DNA of 64,000 bases from positions 95,411-159,410 of the forward strand of contig NZ_JAAHBQ010000117.1 in NCBI RefSeq assembly GCF_020144665.1, in the 5' to 3' direction. The notes below the pieces were generated by a model. It was not told the origin of the DNA, did no database searches, and saw nothing but the letters and a program-made list of their open reading frames with translations. Both the position numbers and the translations under genes were made by a program. Of this stretch, positions 44,672 through 54,299 are shown in pieces. Every line of letters starts with the position of its first letter. The stretch's first letter is position 1. This DNA is from Oscillatoria salina IIICB1 (lineage in GTDB: Bacteria; Cyanobacteriota; Cyanobacteriia; Cyanobacteriales; SIO1D9).

Positions 44672-46606
44672 TTACTGATTAACTGGCTCAGTAACTTTCT
44701 CCTCGGTAGATTCAGGCACCGGAGCAGCAATAGGCACTTCCTCAACTTCCGGAAGTTTTTCCAAAGCCAAACGAGAACTAGAACTACCACCAGAGAGACG
44801 TTTGAGTAATTTCGGTCTGGGATCGTGAAGCAGATAAATAATTTCGTCACCTGCACGCCATTCTTCAGAAGCTTTCACTACTTGTAAACGTCTTTCTCGT
44901 TTCACCAATAACGGTAATAGTTCGCCCGAACGAATCAAAGCTTTCAAATGCGCTTGTTGGAAAGTAAAACCTGGCTCTTTGAGTACAGTTCTACCCAACT
45001 TAACTTGTCCTTCGCTTAAATATTGGTTCCAAGTTTTTATCGGTAGTTGAGCAATAAAAGCTTGGTTAACCTTGGCTTTATTGGTCGGATTATTAGTTTG
45101 GCTATTTTTGGGAAAAACGGCTAAGACACGAGGAGGCTGAAATTCCTCGATCGCGCGCTGTCCTAAAACTAAATTCACTTCTCCATTACTGGTGAGCGCC
45201 AGAAAAGTCCCGATTGATTCAATTCCTGCTTCTTCTAAAGCATCAGGATCGAGTCCGCTACTTTGAAAGACGCGCAGATTTTCCTCTTCGGCTTTTTGAC
45301 AAGCTTCGGGGTCAGTGTCAATTAGCACCACTGATTCTCCCTGTTCTTGAAACAATCGTCCAACCAAACGCCCCAAAGGATTACAGCCAATAATTACCGC
45401 CCCAGTTGCTTCCGAAGAAGTAATTTTCAGCCAGTGAGCAACCCAACGAGCAGTCAGCCCTTGGACTAAAACTGTCATCATAATCGTCAGGAAAACCAGA
45501 GCTTTAATCGAATCTCCGCCATTAAAACCTCTTTGAGTCAGCAAAATAGCGAATAAAGAAGCCACTGAAGCCGAAACAATTCCTCTCGGTCCGACCCAAC
45601 CTAAAAATAACTTTTGCCGCCAGTTCAGTCCGCTTTTCCAGGTACACAAAGTAACACTCACCGGACGTACTACCAACATCAGCAAGAGAACTGTAAACAG
45701 ACTTCCCCAACCCAAAGCAAAAATACTGGCGATCGATAAATCGGCTGCTAGCAGAATAAACAGAACCGACACACCAAGGACAGTTAATTGTCCTTTAAAG
45801 CGGCGGAGAAGCCTTTCTTCAGGAATAGAAGAAGCTCTCAAGACAATTCCAGCCACCACAGTAGCCATCAGCCCCGATTCCGAACGGACAGTTTGAGCTA
45901 ATCCAAATAAGCCCCAAACCCCTGCCAAAACTACTAAATTTTTCAGGTCTTCAGAGATAAAACTGCCTAGCTTGAGAATTAAATTCAACAACCAGCCCCC
46001 AACAGCACCGATAATGGCTCCAATGCCCAAACGGAGCAAGAGACCGCTAACTATTTCGACAGCACCAGCATCGCTATTAAAAATCGTGTCTAAAACGACG
46101 ACAGCTAAAATTGCGCCTACTGGGTCGATTAAAACTCCTTCGCCCTCTAGTAAAGTAGCTACTTGTCGGTCTACTTCCACATATTTGAGCAAGGGACTAA
46201 TTACCGTCGGTCCGGTAACTACCACTAAAGAAGCATAAAGAAATGCCAGGGGCCAAGGGAATTCTGCCAGCCAATGGGCTGCCATCCCGCCCCCAAGCAA
46301 AGTAAGTAGGGTTCCAAAGGTAACTAAGTTACGCAAACTACCAGAAACTCTACCTAAAGCTCGTAATTCTAAATTCAGTCCTCCCTCAAACAGAATCACG
46401 GCTACTGAGAGAGCTACAATCACTTCCAGACCAACACCCAACTCGTGAGGGTGCAGCAAGTCTAAACCGTCGCTACCCAGCATGATGCCGAATAGCAGTA
46501 AGAAGACGATGCTTGGCACTTTCAGATATTCAGCCACAACCTGGGCACTAATGCCTGCAAGGACTGCGATTACTATTTGTAGGGTAAGTTCAAAAGATCC
46601 TTCCAT
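44672..46606 (-). CDS. CPA1 Na+/H+ antiporter with TrkA-N domain
   Basis: A 644-residue transporter. Residues 1-390 hold about 12 helices with NhaP/CPA1 motifs: VPSIVFLLLFGIMLG, AVILFEGGLNLE, VVTGPTVISPLL and GEGVLIDPVGAIL (the ion-binding region), and WVGPRGIVSASVASL. A TrkA-N domain follows near 400 (IIGCNPLGRLVG) and a C-terminal TrkA-C-like part with basic and acidic segments. ATG at 46606 is chosen; the in-frame extension to 46666 adds 20 atypical residues. It probably exchanges Na+ for H+ across the plasma membrane. Confidence 0.9.
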   Translation of the reverse strand: MEGSFELTLQIVIAVLAGISAQVVAEYLKVPSIVFLLLFGIMLGSDGLDLLHPHELGVGLEVIVALSVAVILFEGGLNLELRALGRVSGSLRNLVTFGTLLTLLGGGMAAHWLAEFPWPLAFLYASLVVVTGPTVISPLLKYVEVDRQVATLLEGEGVLIDPVGAILAVVVLDTIFNSDAGAVEIVSGLLLRLGIGAIIGAVGGWLLNLILKLGSFISEDLKNLVVLAGVWGLFGLAQTVRSESGLMATVVAGIVLRASSIPEERLLRRFKGQLTVLGVSVLFILLAADLSIASIFALGWGSLFTVLLLMLVVRPVSVTLCTWKSGLNWRQKLFLGWVGPRGIVSASVASLFAILLTQRGFNGGDSIKALVFLTIMMTVLVQGLTARWVAHWLKITSSEATGAVIIGCNPLGRLVGRLFQEQGESVVLIDTDPEACQKAEEENLRVFQSSGLDPDALEEAGIESIGTFLALTSNGEVNLVLGQRAIEEFQPPRVLAVFPKNSQTNNPTNKAKVNQAFIAQLPIKTWNQYLSEGQVKLGRTVLKEPGFTFQQAHLKALIRSGELLPLLVKRERRLQVVKASEEWRAGDEIIYLLHDPRPKLLKRLSGGSSSSRLALEKLPEVEEVPIAAPVPESTEEKVTEPVNQ

Positions 46607-47430
46607 AGGCTTTATTTTCGCAGGCGAGCAACTCAGGTTTCGATCGATGGCTTTGTACTTTGACAAAGCATTAGCTTAGTTTAATAAATTCCTTTGACAA
46701 TTGCTTGAGAGATTTCAACCAGGATTTTCTACCAATATGGTTTTTTTCCATCTACCTTGGTTAAAAATTGCCTTTGATGAGCAATATTTACCAGGCTTGA
46801 GTTTGACAGTTAAGTAGCGGACACTTTATTTTATCGATCTTTAGGTTTTTACACGCACTTGCGTAAGTTGGATTGTTGCTAATGTCGGTGAGGGAATTTT
46901 TTCTTACTCTAGTTGTAGAGGTGAGTTGGTTTGGATTTGGTAGGTACTAAGGTAAATACATTAATAAGCTTTGATTATCCTCTGGGTGCTGATGAGTAAT
47001 TTTAACAAAAGTTTTCCCGTTAGGAAGTTACGTTTGTGTATTTTGGTTCATTCTGGGTATTTTAACATCTGCATTCTGGAAAAAGTTCGGCGATAGTATC
47101 CGGCGATCGCGCCAAGGTTGGTGAAATTTGTTTTGGCTGAGTTCGATTGTGGTTAGTTTAGATATTTTACTGGGAAAGTTAAGATCGTTATGCTGTCTGG
47201 AAATGGAGATTTCACTTGCAGCTTTTGATTTGAAGAGAAGTAGAGCTTAATTTCCTGTCTCAAGTTGGATTAAGCAGGAAAAAATTTTACCTAAAAACAA
47301 TTTGGGAAAAATTTAAGGAGGCGATCGCGCAGATCTTAACTCCGATCTGGCTGTCGCTGAGAGACTATAGAAATAGGTTAAGTGTTTTAACTGAGAAATC
47401 AAAAAAAGTAATCTCAATTATATGTAACTT
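46607..47430. other. 824-bp gap between divergent genes
   Basis: No gene supported; only frames below 40 codons. One hairpin TTTCCTG/CAGGAAA with a 20-base loop lies near 47250-47283, followed by AAAATTTT. No tandem or dispersed repeats recognised except a HIP1 site near 47102 and 47323. Confidence 0.4.
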
Positions 47431-49107
47431 ATGGAGCGTCAAACTTTTGCTTGGGGTCGTTTAGGAAAGACGATTCGTCGCCACGATCGAGGTATTGAAT
47501 GGCTGTGGATTTTAGGTTTACTGCTAGCTGCTTTGATTCTCTATTTGACTAATTTGGGTAGTTTGCCACTGCGAGATTGGGATGAAGGGACGATCGCTCA
47601 AGTGGCTAAGGAAATCTGGCAGGGAGATTGGCTGTTTCCGACTTTGTGGGGAGAGCCTTATCTGAATAAACCTCCTTTGATTCATTGGGCGATCGCGTCT
47701 CTGTATTCGTTTGCAGGTGTGTCGGAGTGGACGACGCGCTTACCTAGTGCTTTGCTGAGTGCGGTTTCTGTACCGTTACTTTACTGTTTGGGGAGAGAAC
47801 TTTTTCCGGTTCGCACTCCTGCGGTTTTTTCGAGTTTAGTTTATTTAACTTTATTGCCTGTTTTACGTCACGGACGTTTGGCAATGCTTGATGGACCGAT
47901 TCTTTGTTTTACAATCTTGACTATCTGGTGTACTTTGCGATCGCGTCGCGATTTGCGTTGGGCTTTGGGTACGGGGATTGGTTTAGCTTTAATTGCTTTG
48001 ACTAAGGGGATTATGGCTTTGTTAATTGCGGCGATCGCTTTGTCTTTTTTGGCTTGGGATACGCCACGATTGCTGTTTTCGGTTTATTTTTGGACTGGTT
48101 TGTTTTTGGGGAGCGTTCCGGCGATCGCTTGGTATGTTGCTCAATGGCAGCAGTATGCTGGTGATTTTCTCAGCACTGGGATCTTGGATCAGTCCCTAAG
48201 CCGTATTTGGACGACTGTGGAAAATCACGACGGCCCGTTTTGGTACTACTTGTTGGAAATTGTCAAGTATCCTTGGCCTTGGCTTTTGTTTGCTGTTTAT
48301 GGTTGGCGCTTGGCTTGGGAAAATCGTAACTGGGGTTGGGCAAAATTAGTTTTGATTTGGAGTGGTGTTTATTTAGTCTCTGTGTCGTTAATGGCGACGA
48401 AACTGCCTTGGTACATTCTGCCTCTTTATCCTGCTTTAGCTTTGGCTGCTGGAGCGGAATTAGCGGAAGTTCGTGCTTTGCCGAGTTTTCGTGCTTATCC
48501 TCGTTGGTGGACGATTATTTTAGCTTTCCTCGCACTGGTAGCTACTGTGGCTAGTATTTATTTTGGCATTACGGCTCAGAGCGATCGCTCTTTAATTATT
48601 ATTTTGGGAGCAGTTGCTTTAACCGCAGTCACGGCGGCAGTTTTAATTGAAAGAAAGGACGAGCAATTTATTTCGATGTTGGTTTGGGGAATGTATGTCT
48701 CGTTGTTGCTCTTTGTTAGTTCTCCCCACTGGATTTGGGAGCTAAATGAGGCTTTTCCCGTTCAACCAGTGGCGGGAATAGTTAAACTAACTACGTCGAG
48801 AAATGAAACTGTTTACACTTCTTTCGACTATCGCCGTCCTTCGCTAGATTTTTATAGCGAGAAACCTATTTTACCGCCTCCTGAAGCTGAGTTAGAACAG
48901 CTACAACAAAATCGAGCAGCAACAAATATTAGTTCCCCAGAAGAACTTAAATTAGAGTGGTTCCAACAATATTGGCAAAACCAAGCAACACCTTACCTGT
49001 TGCTCTCGGCTGATACTTTAAGTCAGTTGAATTTAGAATCAGTCCAAGAGTTAGGTACTGCACCTCCTAACTTTGTCCTGATTGGTAAAAGCGAAACTGA
49101 AAAATAA
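47431..49107 (+). CDS. Glycosyltransferase family 39 (ArnT/PMT-like)
   Basis: A 558-residue membrane glycosyltransferase of the PMT_2 type, which transfers a sugar from a polyprenyl-phosphate donor to protein or lipid outside the membrane. The catalytic acidic motif RDWDEGT is near residue 49 in the first periplasmic loop, followed by PYLNKPPLIHW and about ten to twelve helices. The C-terminal 110 residues form a soluble domain (VYTSFDYRRPSLDFY). ATG start. A strong terminator follows 22 bp after the stop codon, so it is likely monocistronic. Confidence 0.88.
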   Translation: MERQTFAWGRLGKTIRRHDRGIEWLWILGLLLAALILYLTNLGSLPLRDWDEGTIAQVAKEIWQGDWLFPTLWGEPYLNKPPLIHWAIASLYSFAGVSEWTTRLPSALLSAVSVPLLYCLGRELFPVRTPAVFSSLVYLTLLPVLRHGRLAMLDGPILCFTILTIWCTLRSRRDLRWALGTGIGLALIALTKGIMALLIAAIALSFLAWDTPRLLFSVYFWTGLFLGSVPAIAWYVAQWQQYAGDFLSTGILDQSLSRIWTTVENHDGPFWYYLLEIVKYPWPWLLFAVYGWRLAWENRNWGWAKLVLIWSGVYLVSVSLMATKLPWYILPLYPALALAAGAELAEVRALPSFRAYPRWWTIILAFLALVATVASIYFGITAQSDRSLIIILGAVALTAVTAAVLIERKDEQFISMLVWGMYVSLLLFVSSPHWIWELNEAFPVQPVAGIVKLTTSRNETVYTSFDYRRPSLDFYSEKPILPPPEAELEQLQQNRAATNISSPEELKLEWFQQYWQNQATPYLLLSADTLSQLNLESVQELGTAPPNFVLIGKSETEK

Positions 49108-49449
49108 GTTCGATCGAAAGAAACAAACAATTTCTCAAGCTAACAATCGTACCAGCTTGAGAAATTTATTTTTTTACTCGAATCTCGCGTCCAACCGTTC
49201 TGAATAACAAGACGAAAAACAACCTAAGTTACCCTCAACCCGCAATTAGGTGGGTAGAGGGATTAATGCTCAAAGTGCAATCGCTAATTTTCAACTTTTA
49301 GGTTAGCGAATCTCTGACTCAGATTCGATTCCAGGCAAGTTTTTTTTAAAGAATGTTAACCCCAGCAACGATGAGGTTGTTTTTTTAGCTGTTCGAGCTG
49401 TTTTCCCCTGCTAACTTCCTTTCAACAGTAGCTAGGGTAGCTAGCAAGC
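49108..49449. other. 342-bp gap between convergent genes
   Basis: Contains the terminator of the glycosyltransferase gene at its left edge. The remainder has no gene and no repeat that I can see. Confidence 0.4.
49129..49175 (+). terminator. Rho-independent terminator of the GT39 gene
   Basis: AATTTCTCAAGCT (49129-49141) and AGCTTGAGAAATT (49154-49166) form a perfect 13-bp stem with a 12-base loop, followed by TATTTTTTT. A textbook intrinsic terminator. Confidence 0.93.
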
Positions 49450-49854
49450 TTATTCTTCATCAAATTCATCATCATCATCAGCATTAATTTGCTTAAGATG
49501 AATATGTTTTCGTCCTAGAGTAATCTCAAATTCATCTCCTGGTTTCAAGCCCATCTTTCTTGTGTAAGCGGAGCCGATCAAGAGATTATGGTTAGACTGC
49601 ACGCTAATTTTATAACTAGCAGAGCGTCCGCCACGACCGTTCCCGTTAGAAGTGCTATCTAATTCAATTCCCTCTGCATCAATAAGAGCATTGAGGAACT
49701 TCATCATATTAACGCGCTCGATACCGTTTTTGGTGACGGTATAGTAACCACATTCTCTAGCTTTTTCCTCTTTACTGAGGTTTCCTAAGTCTTTAACTTT
49801 CCTGACCAATGCTTCCCCGGTTAAGGGTTCTGGTTTTTTCTTTTTATTAGCCAT
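49450..49854 (-). CDS. Cyanobacterial AbrB-type transcriptional regulator (cyAbrB)
   Basis: A 134-residue cyAbrB protein. The N-terminal region (GEALVRKVKDLGNLSKEEKARECGYY, read in parts) is specific to cyanobacteria, and the C-terminal AbrB-like DNA-binding domain contains SYKISVQSNHNLLIGSAY and GDEFEITLGRKHIHL. cyAbrB proteins regulate nitrogen, carbon and redox genes and coat DNA broadly. I cannot decide between the cyAbrB1 and cyAbrB2 classes. ATG at 49854 is preferred to the TTG at 49857. The basic ANKKKKPEP N-terminus is typical. Confidence 0.9.
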   Translation of the reverse strand: MANKKKKPEPLTGEALVRKVKDLGNLSKEEKARECGYYTVTKNGIERVNMMKFLNALIDAEGIELDSTSNGNGRGGRSASYKISVQSNHNLLIGSAYTRKMGLKPGDEFEITLGRKHIHLKQINADDDDEFDEE

Positions 49855-50391
49855 CAACTCGATCTCAAACTAATGACTTGTATAGTTTACAAGTTCTTTG
49901 CCTAATTATACAGTAACAAAGATAATAAAATCTTTGTCTGTTATCAGTAGATAATTATATATTACACGCATCAGGTCAACTCGATGCAAGGAATTGGTCG
50001 AGTCAAGAAAAATCTCTTAGGGTTCAATCTGCGATTTTCAAAAGAACATCTACAATGCCTATGGATGAAGGTAGCGACAGCAGAGGATTTTTGGGAGAAT
50101 ACAGACAGAATAGTGAAGCATTCAACCAAAGTGTTTGGGTTGATGTTTAATCGGCGACTATGCTGAAGCTTAGTAATTAGTAATTATTTACCAGTTACAG
50201 TGGTTGAGAGATGAAGAGCTAAAAAAATAACTATTGAAGTTCTAGGTATTAACACTGGTACGAGTTAGATTTTTGCACCACGATGCTAAAAGAATAGCTT
50301 ACCACTATGAGAACCAAAGTGCGCTCGCGCTTTGATTCAATTAATCAGTTTGAGATAATCGTTAGAGAGAAGCTAGAAACCTCTTTTAAAG
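49855..50391. other. 537-bp gap before the Rrf2 gene
   Basis: No supported gene. A 60-codon frame at 49984-50166 lacks family resemblance and a ribosome site. The imperfect dyad CAAAGTGCG/CGCGCTTTG near 50315-50334 could be a protein-binding site or a dispersed repeat. Confidence 0.4.
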
Positions 50392-50835
50392 ATGAAATTA
50401 ACTACTCGCGGACATTACAGCGTCAAAGCGTTATTAGATATTAGTTTGCAGCCGAAGCAAAAACCTACTTCAGTGAAGGAGATTTCGTCTCGACAAGATA
50501 TTCCTGCGGCTTATTTAGAAAAGTTACTGATCGAAATGCGTCGTGCTGGTTTGGTAAAGTCAGTGAGAGGAGCTTATGGAGGCTATAAACTTGCTCGTCA
50601 ACCTGCACAAATTTCTCTCGGAGAAATCTTAGCCGCAGTGGGGGAAACTGTTATGCCACTTTCTCATCATACTCCTGATACTTCTGCTACTGAAGATTGG
50701 GTAACATTTTGTTTGTGGCAAAGATTACACGAAAAACTCCAAGAAGCTCTTTACAGTATTACCTTGGCAGACCTATACTATGATGCTCGTAGTTGGCAAG
50801 CTGCTCTGGGAGAAGAAACTAGCTTTGTGGTTTAA
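50392..50835 (+). CDS. Rrf2 family transcriptional regulator
   Basis: A 147-residue Rrf2 protein: MKLTTRGHYSVKALLDISLQ at the start, PTSVKEISSRQDIPAAYLEKLL (winged helix), GLVKSVRGAYGGYKLARQP and ISLGEILAAVGE. IscR-type members carry three cysteines for a 2Fe-2S cluster; here only one Cys is present (VTFCLW), so an IscR-like cluster is unlikely in this form. ATG start. The regulated genes are unknown; the next gene (GFA family) begins 83 bp downstream on the same strand. Confidence 0.9.
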   Translation: MKLTTRGHYSVKALLDISLQPKQKPTSVKEISSRQDIPAAYLEKLLIEMRRAGLVKSVRGAYGGYKLARQPAQISLGEILAAVGETVMPLSHHTPDTSATEDWVTFCLWQRLHEKLQEALYSITLADLYYDARSWQAALGEETSFVV

Positions 50836-50918
50836 ACGAAGCGAGCAAAACTAAAATAAACTGGCGATCGCCTAAATGTTACTTTTTATTTACTTATCGA
50901 GCCTAAACTTTATCGATT

Positions 50919-51308
50919 ATGACAAAAACTAACGAATCTGTAACTTATCAAGGTGGCTGTCACTGCGGTGCAATTCGCTTCCAAGTGGTGGTTGACAAAC
51001 ACGAGGGTTTGGAGTGTAACTGCTCGATTTGTCGCAAGAAAGGTTTTTTACACTTGATTGTTCCCCCCGCACAATTTGAGTTACTTAAGGGGGCTGATTG
51101 TTTATCTACCTACACCTTTAACACGGGAACTGCTCGACATACATTTTGCCGTGTTTGTGGTATTCATCCGTTTTATCGTCCTCGTTCTCATCCGGATGCT
51201 TATGATGTCAACATTCGCTGTCTAGATGGGGATTTGCTGTCTCGATTTGAGATCGAATTTTTCGATGGTGCACATTGGGAAGCAAATGTTGAGAAAATCC
51301 GCCAATAA
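50919..51308 (+). CDS. GFA family zinc-binding protein
   Basis: A 129-residue member of the GFA family (glutathione-dependent formaldehyde-activating enzyme-like, DUF636). Zinc-ligand cysteines are visible in GGCHCGAIRF, LECNCSICRKKG and FCRVCGIHPFYRPR. Most family members have no proven activity. ATG start. The cobD gene begins 15 bp later, so the two may be transcribed together. Confidence 0.88.
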   Translation: MTKTNESVTYQGGCHCGAIRFQVVVDKHEGLECNCSICRKKGFLHLIVPPAQFELLKGADCLSTYTFNTGTARHTFCRVCGIHPFYRPRSHPDAYDVNIRCLDGDLLSRFEIEFFDGAHWEANVEKIRQ

Positions 51309-51323
51309 GCGATCGCGATCGTG

Positions 51324-52331
51324 ATGAACCCAGATTACATTACCCTTAACTCGCTCAATTATTCACTAATTTTAGTTCTCGCTGCAACTTTAGATTATCT
51401 GGTTGGAGATCCTTGGGCTTTACCTCATCCGGTGCAATTTATGGGCTGGATAATTTCTCGCTACACGCAGTTTGTCCTACAAAAGTTTAGCAGTAAACTG
51501 GCAAGACGAATAGCGGGAATCGGCTTAACGATCGCGCTAATCTTTGGTAGTGCGATCGCTGGTTGGTCGATCGTTCGAGGTGCAATTTGGCTGCATCCGA
51601 TCTGGGGTCTTCTTGCTCAAACTATTCTTTTAGCTAGCTGTTTTGCAACTCGCAGTTTACGCGCTGCGGCTGAGGATGTTCTCCAACCATTAATAACAGG
51701 AAACTTAACTGAAGCTCGAAGTAAATTAAGCCGATATGTGGGTCGAGATACAGAAAATCTTGACGAAGGGGAAGTGCTACGGGCTGTTTTAGAAACGATC
51801 GCTGAAAATACAACTGATGGGGTGACAGCACCGCTATTTTATGCTATTGTTGGTGCATTTTTACCGGGAATTGGTAGCGTTCCTTTTGCACTTGCTTATA
51901 AAGCAGCGAGTACCTTGGATTCGATGGTAGGTTATACCAAAGAACCATATCTAGATCTCGGTTGGTCGAGTGCGAAATTAGAAGATTTATTAACTTGGTT
52001 TCCCTGTCGGCTGACGGTGTTAACTATTGCTTGGCGATCGCCAAAATTTTTTCAGGTCTGGAAACTTTGTCTGCGAGATGCGAAAGCCGATCCTAGTCCT
52101 AATTCGGGTTGGAGTGAATGCGCTTTTGCGGCGGCTCTCAATGTACAGTTGGGAGGAACAAATTTCTATGGTGGGGTTCTTAAGTACAAACCGCTTTTGG
52201 GAGAACCCAAAGAATCAATTACTCCAGCGAAAATTCAGCAAGGGTTGCAGTTGATGCGCTTTTGTTTTTTGCTGTGGCTGGGGTTCGCTTTGGTAATTTT
52301 TTTAGCCGAATCAATTTGGTTTCCGGGTTAA
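51324..52331 (+). CDS. cobD: Adenosylcobinamide-phosphate synthase CobD/CbiB
   Basis: A 335-residue integral membrane enzyme that attaches aminopropanol (phosphate) to adenosylcobyric acid in cobalamin or pseudocobalamin synthesis. Family blocks: DYLVGDPWALPHPVQFMGW, LSRYVGRDTENLDEGEVLRA, ETIAENTTDGVTAPLFYA and DPSPNSGWSECAFAAAL. ATG at 51324 is preferred to the overlapping GTG at 51321. No B12 riboswitch was recognised upstream; the preceding gene is only 15 bp away. CbiG-CobJ is elsewhere in the window. Confidence 0.94.
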   Translation: MNPDYITLNSLNYSLILVLAATLDYLVGDPWALPHPVQFMGWIISRYTQFVLQKFSSKLARRIAGIGLTIALIFGSAIAGWSIVRGAIWLHPIWGLLAQTILLASCFATRSLRAAAEDVLQPLITGNLTEARSKLSRYVGRDTENLDEGEVLRAVLETIAENTTDGVTAPLFYAIVGAFLPGIGSVPFALAYKAASTLDSMVGYTKEPYLDLGWSSAKLEDLLTWFPCRLTVLTIAWRSPKFFQVWKLCLRDAKADPSPNSGWSECAFAAALNVQLGGTNFYGGVLKYKPLLGEPKESITPAKIQQGLQLMRFCFLLWLGFALVIFLAESIWFPG

Positions 52332-52502
52332 TTTTGCTATTTTTGGCGCGCGTTATTACCCAAAAGTCAAGATAAGTCAAGATAAATTAAACTGAACTGG
52401 AAAGTAGATATCGCAACATTCGGGATGTGAGTTCTGAAATTATCCCGAATGTAGCTACTGCTGGGAGAAATACCAGCAAAAATTGTTATTTCGATAAACA
52501 AC

Positions 52503-53336
52503 ATGAAACGATCGCAAATTCTCAAGTTACTTGCTCTTTTGACCGTTGCCTTTTCTTTCCCGACACTAATTAAACATCTCGTTCCGTCTTTACCCGCCGC
52601 AGTAGCCCAAGATTCAACTCAAAATCAAGCTTCTACTCAATATATATGGCCCGCCCAAGGTACTTTTGCTTATGGCTACCGCAGCGATCATCCAGGAATC
52701 GATATCGCTGGACCGATGGGAATGACAGTTATGGCGGCGGCAGATGGTGAAGTGGTAACTTCTGGTTGGGATGACTTTGGTTTAGGTAACGAAATCCGGA
52801 TTAAACATTCTGATGGTAGTTTGACAGTTTACGGTCACAATCAAACCTTATTAGTGAAGAAAGGTGACTTTGTGCGCCAAGGTCAAGCGATCGCTTATAT
52901 GGGTAGTACGGGTAACAGTATCGCACCTCACGTCCATTTTGAACTTCATCGCAACGGTAATCTTATTAATCCTCTACCTTTTCTACCGCCTTTAGTTGCA
53001 GGTAAAATTCCCTCACCCCAAATAGTTACATCTCAACCAGTCGCGCCGAGAGTAGCAGCAACTAACAGTATTTCTTCAGCAGCAAAATGCGCTGGTGAAG
53101 CGATTATTGCTGGGGAAACTGATAACTTTCGCGTCAGCGTTTGTCAGCAAAATGACCAGTTAGTTTATATCGGACAATCTAAACAAAATCCCACGGTTTT
53201 TGTACGTTTACCTGCTTATTCTCTCGGTGGCGGTCAATATCGCGCTGATAATGGCAGTTACTCTTATTATGTCAGTCCGGGACGAGTTGAAGTTATGCGT
53301 AACGGTCGTCAAATTCGTACTGAAGTTTTGTACTAA
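52503..53336 (+). CDS. Secreted M23 family metallopeptidase
   Basis: A 277-residue exported protein with a signal peptide (residues 1-35, ending PAAVAQ). The LytM/M23 domain shows the zinc ligands in HPGIDIAGPMG (near 62) and HVHFELHRNG (near 143), with YGHNQTLLVKKGDFV between them. The C-terminal 80 residues (SVCQQNDQLVYIGQSKQNP) are a separate small domain of unknown role. It probably cleaves peptidoglycan cross-links at the cell wall. The next gene is also a cell-wall protein. Confidence 0.9.
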   Translation: MKRSQILKLLALLTVAFSFPTLIKHLVPSLPAAVAQDSTQNQASTQYIWPAQGTFAYGYRSDHPGIDIAGPMGMTVMAAADGEVVTSGWDDFGLGNEIRIKHSDGSLTVYGHNQTLLVKKGDFVRQGQAIAYMGSTGNSIAPHVHFELHRNGNLINPLPFLPPLVAGKIPSPQIVTSQPVAPRVAATNSISSAAKCAGEAIIAGETDNFRVSVCQQNDQLVYIGQSKQNPTVFVRLPAYSLGGGQYRADNGSYSYYVSPGRVEVMRNGRQIRTEVLY

Positions 53337-53394
53337 AGCAAAAGCTTTATTTTTCTTTAAATCAGGATTTCGCTACAGCTACCTAGACTTAAGG

Positions 53395-53417
53395 AGGATG
53401 CGAGATCCTTTTTCTTC
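53395..53417 (+). terminator. Weak terminator after the M23 gene
   Basis: AGGAT (53395-53399) and ATCCT (53405-53409) form a 5-bp stem followed by TTTTTCTT. Short but correctly placed about 60 bases after the stop codon. Confidence 0.45.
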
Positions 53418-53548
53418 TCCTTAAACTTGTCACATCGTCAATTAGCAGTATAATGGTTGCATAACCAAGTTAATTTCCGTTAAATTGACGCTAATTGATG
53501 AAAAAATTAGCAAAAATTAATATTTAGAAATAAAAAAAGGAGGAAAGC

Positions 53549-54136
53549 GTGGAAGCACTCGCTTATGCTCAATCTTACTCTGCTTACGAAGAAGCAGCAG
53601 GTATCGAGTACGACCTTCCTGAATTGAAGTTGAATTGGACAAAATTACCCAATTCTACTTGGCTAAATTTACTCGGAGTTGCTGTTTTATTAGGTTCTCT
53701 GAGTGCGGCAGTTCCAGCCTCAGCCTTAGTAGTTAATACTCCTAGCGGTGGTTGTTTGAATGCACGCACTGGTCCTGGCACAAATTATGGGAGAGTTACT
53801 TGTGTCCGCAATGGCGCTTCGCTGAAACCTGTAGTGGCTACCAGTGGCAGTTGGTACAAGCTTTCTAGCGGGAATTGGGTCTATGGTCCATATACTAGCG
53901 GCAACCGATTAGGTGGTAGTACAGTTCTGAAATCAGGAGTTGGTTCTTCGGGTGTACCTGTAAGAACTTTACAAGCAGGTTTACGCCGTGGTGGTTATGG
54001 GATTGCTGTAGATGGGGCTTACGGTCCGAGGACAACCGCAGCCGTTGCTAATTTTCAGGCAAAATACGGTTTAGCGATCGATGGTGTTGCTGGACCAAAT
54101 ACGATCGCCAAGATGAAAGGTTTAGGGCTAATCTAA
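53549..54136 (+). CDS. SH3 and peptidoglycan-binding domain protein
   Basis: A 195-residue protein starting with GTG after a strong AAAGGAGGAAA ribosome site. A hydrophobic segment (about 38-60, WLNLLGVAVLLGSLSAAVPASA) is a signal or anchor preceded by an unusually long N-terminal tail. Residues about 63-115 are a bacterial SH3 domain (CLNARTGPGTNYGRV, GSWYKL) and 128-193 a peptidoglycan-binding domain (LQAGLRRGGYGIAVDGAYGP, ANFQAKYGLAIDGVAGPNT). It likely binds the cell wall. A terminator follows. Confidence 0.88.
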   Translation: MEALAYAQSYSAYEEAAGIEYDLPELKLNWTKLPNSTWLNLLGVAVLLGSLSAAVPASALVVNTPSGGCLNARTGPGTNYGRVTCVRNGASLKPVVATSGSWYKLSSGNWVYGPYTSGNRLGGSTVLKSGVGSSGVPVRTLQAGLRRGGYGIAVDGAYGPRTTAAVANFQAKYGLAIDGVAGPNTIAKMKGLGLI

Positions 54137-54164
54137 GAAAGATTCAATTCAACAATTTGTGTTT

Positions 54165-54214
54165 CCCCTGTTGGTTTGGTAGGTTACTCCATTCCAACAG
54201 GGGGATTCTTTTTT
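54165..54214 (+). terminator. Rho-independent terminator after the SH3 gene
   Basis: CCCCTGTTGG (54165-54174) pairs with CCAACAGGGG (54194-54203 or 54204), followed by ATTCTTTTTT. A good intrinsic terminator 28 bases after the stop codon. Confidence 0.9.
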
Positions 54215-54299
54215 GATGATTGAGGATTCGGAGAGTAGATAGACAAGAAGGATAAACTGATAACTGTTTACTGATAAATGCGGCTACGTGCTAACTGAT

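Noticed and set aside
49984..50166. 60-codon open frame before the Rrf2 gene
   Set aside because: No ribosome site, no membrane or domain pattern and no family resemblance.
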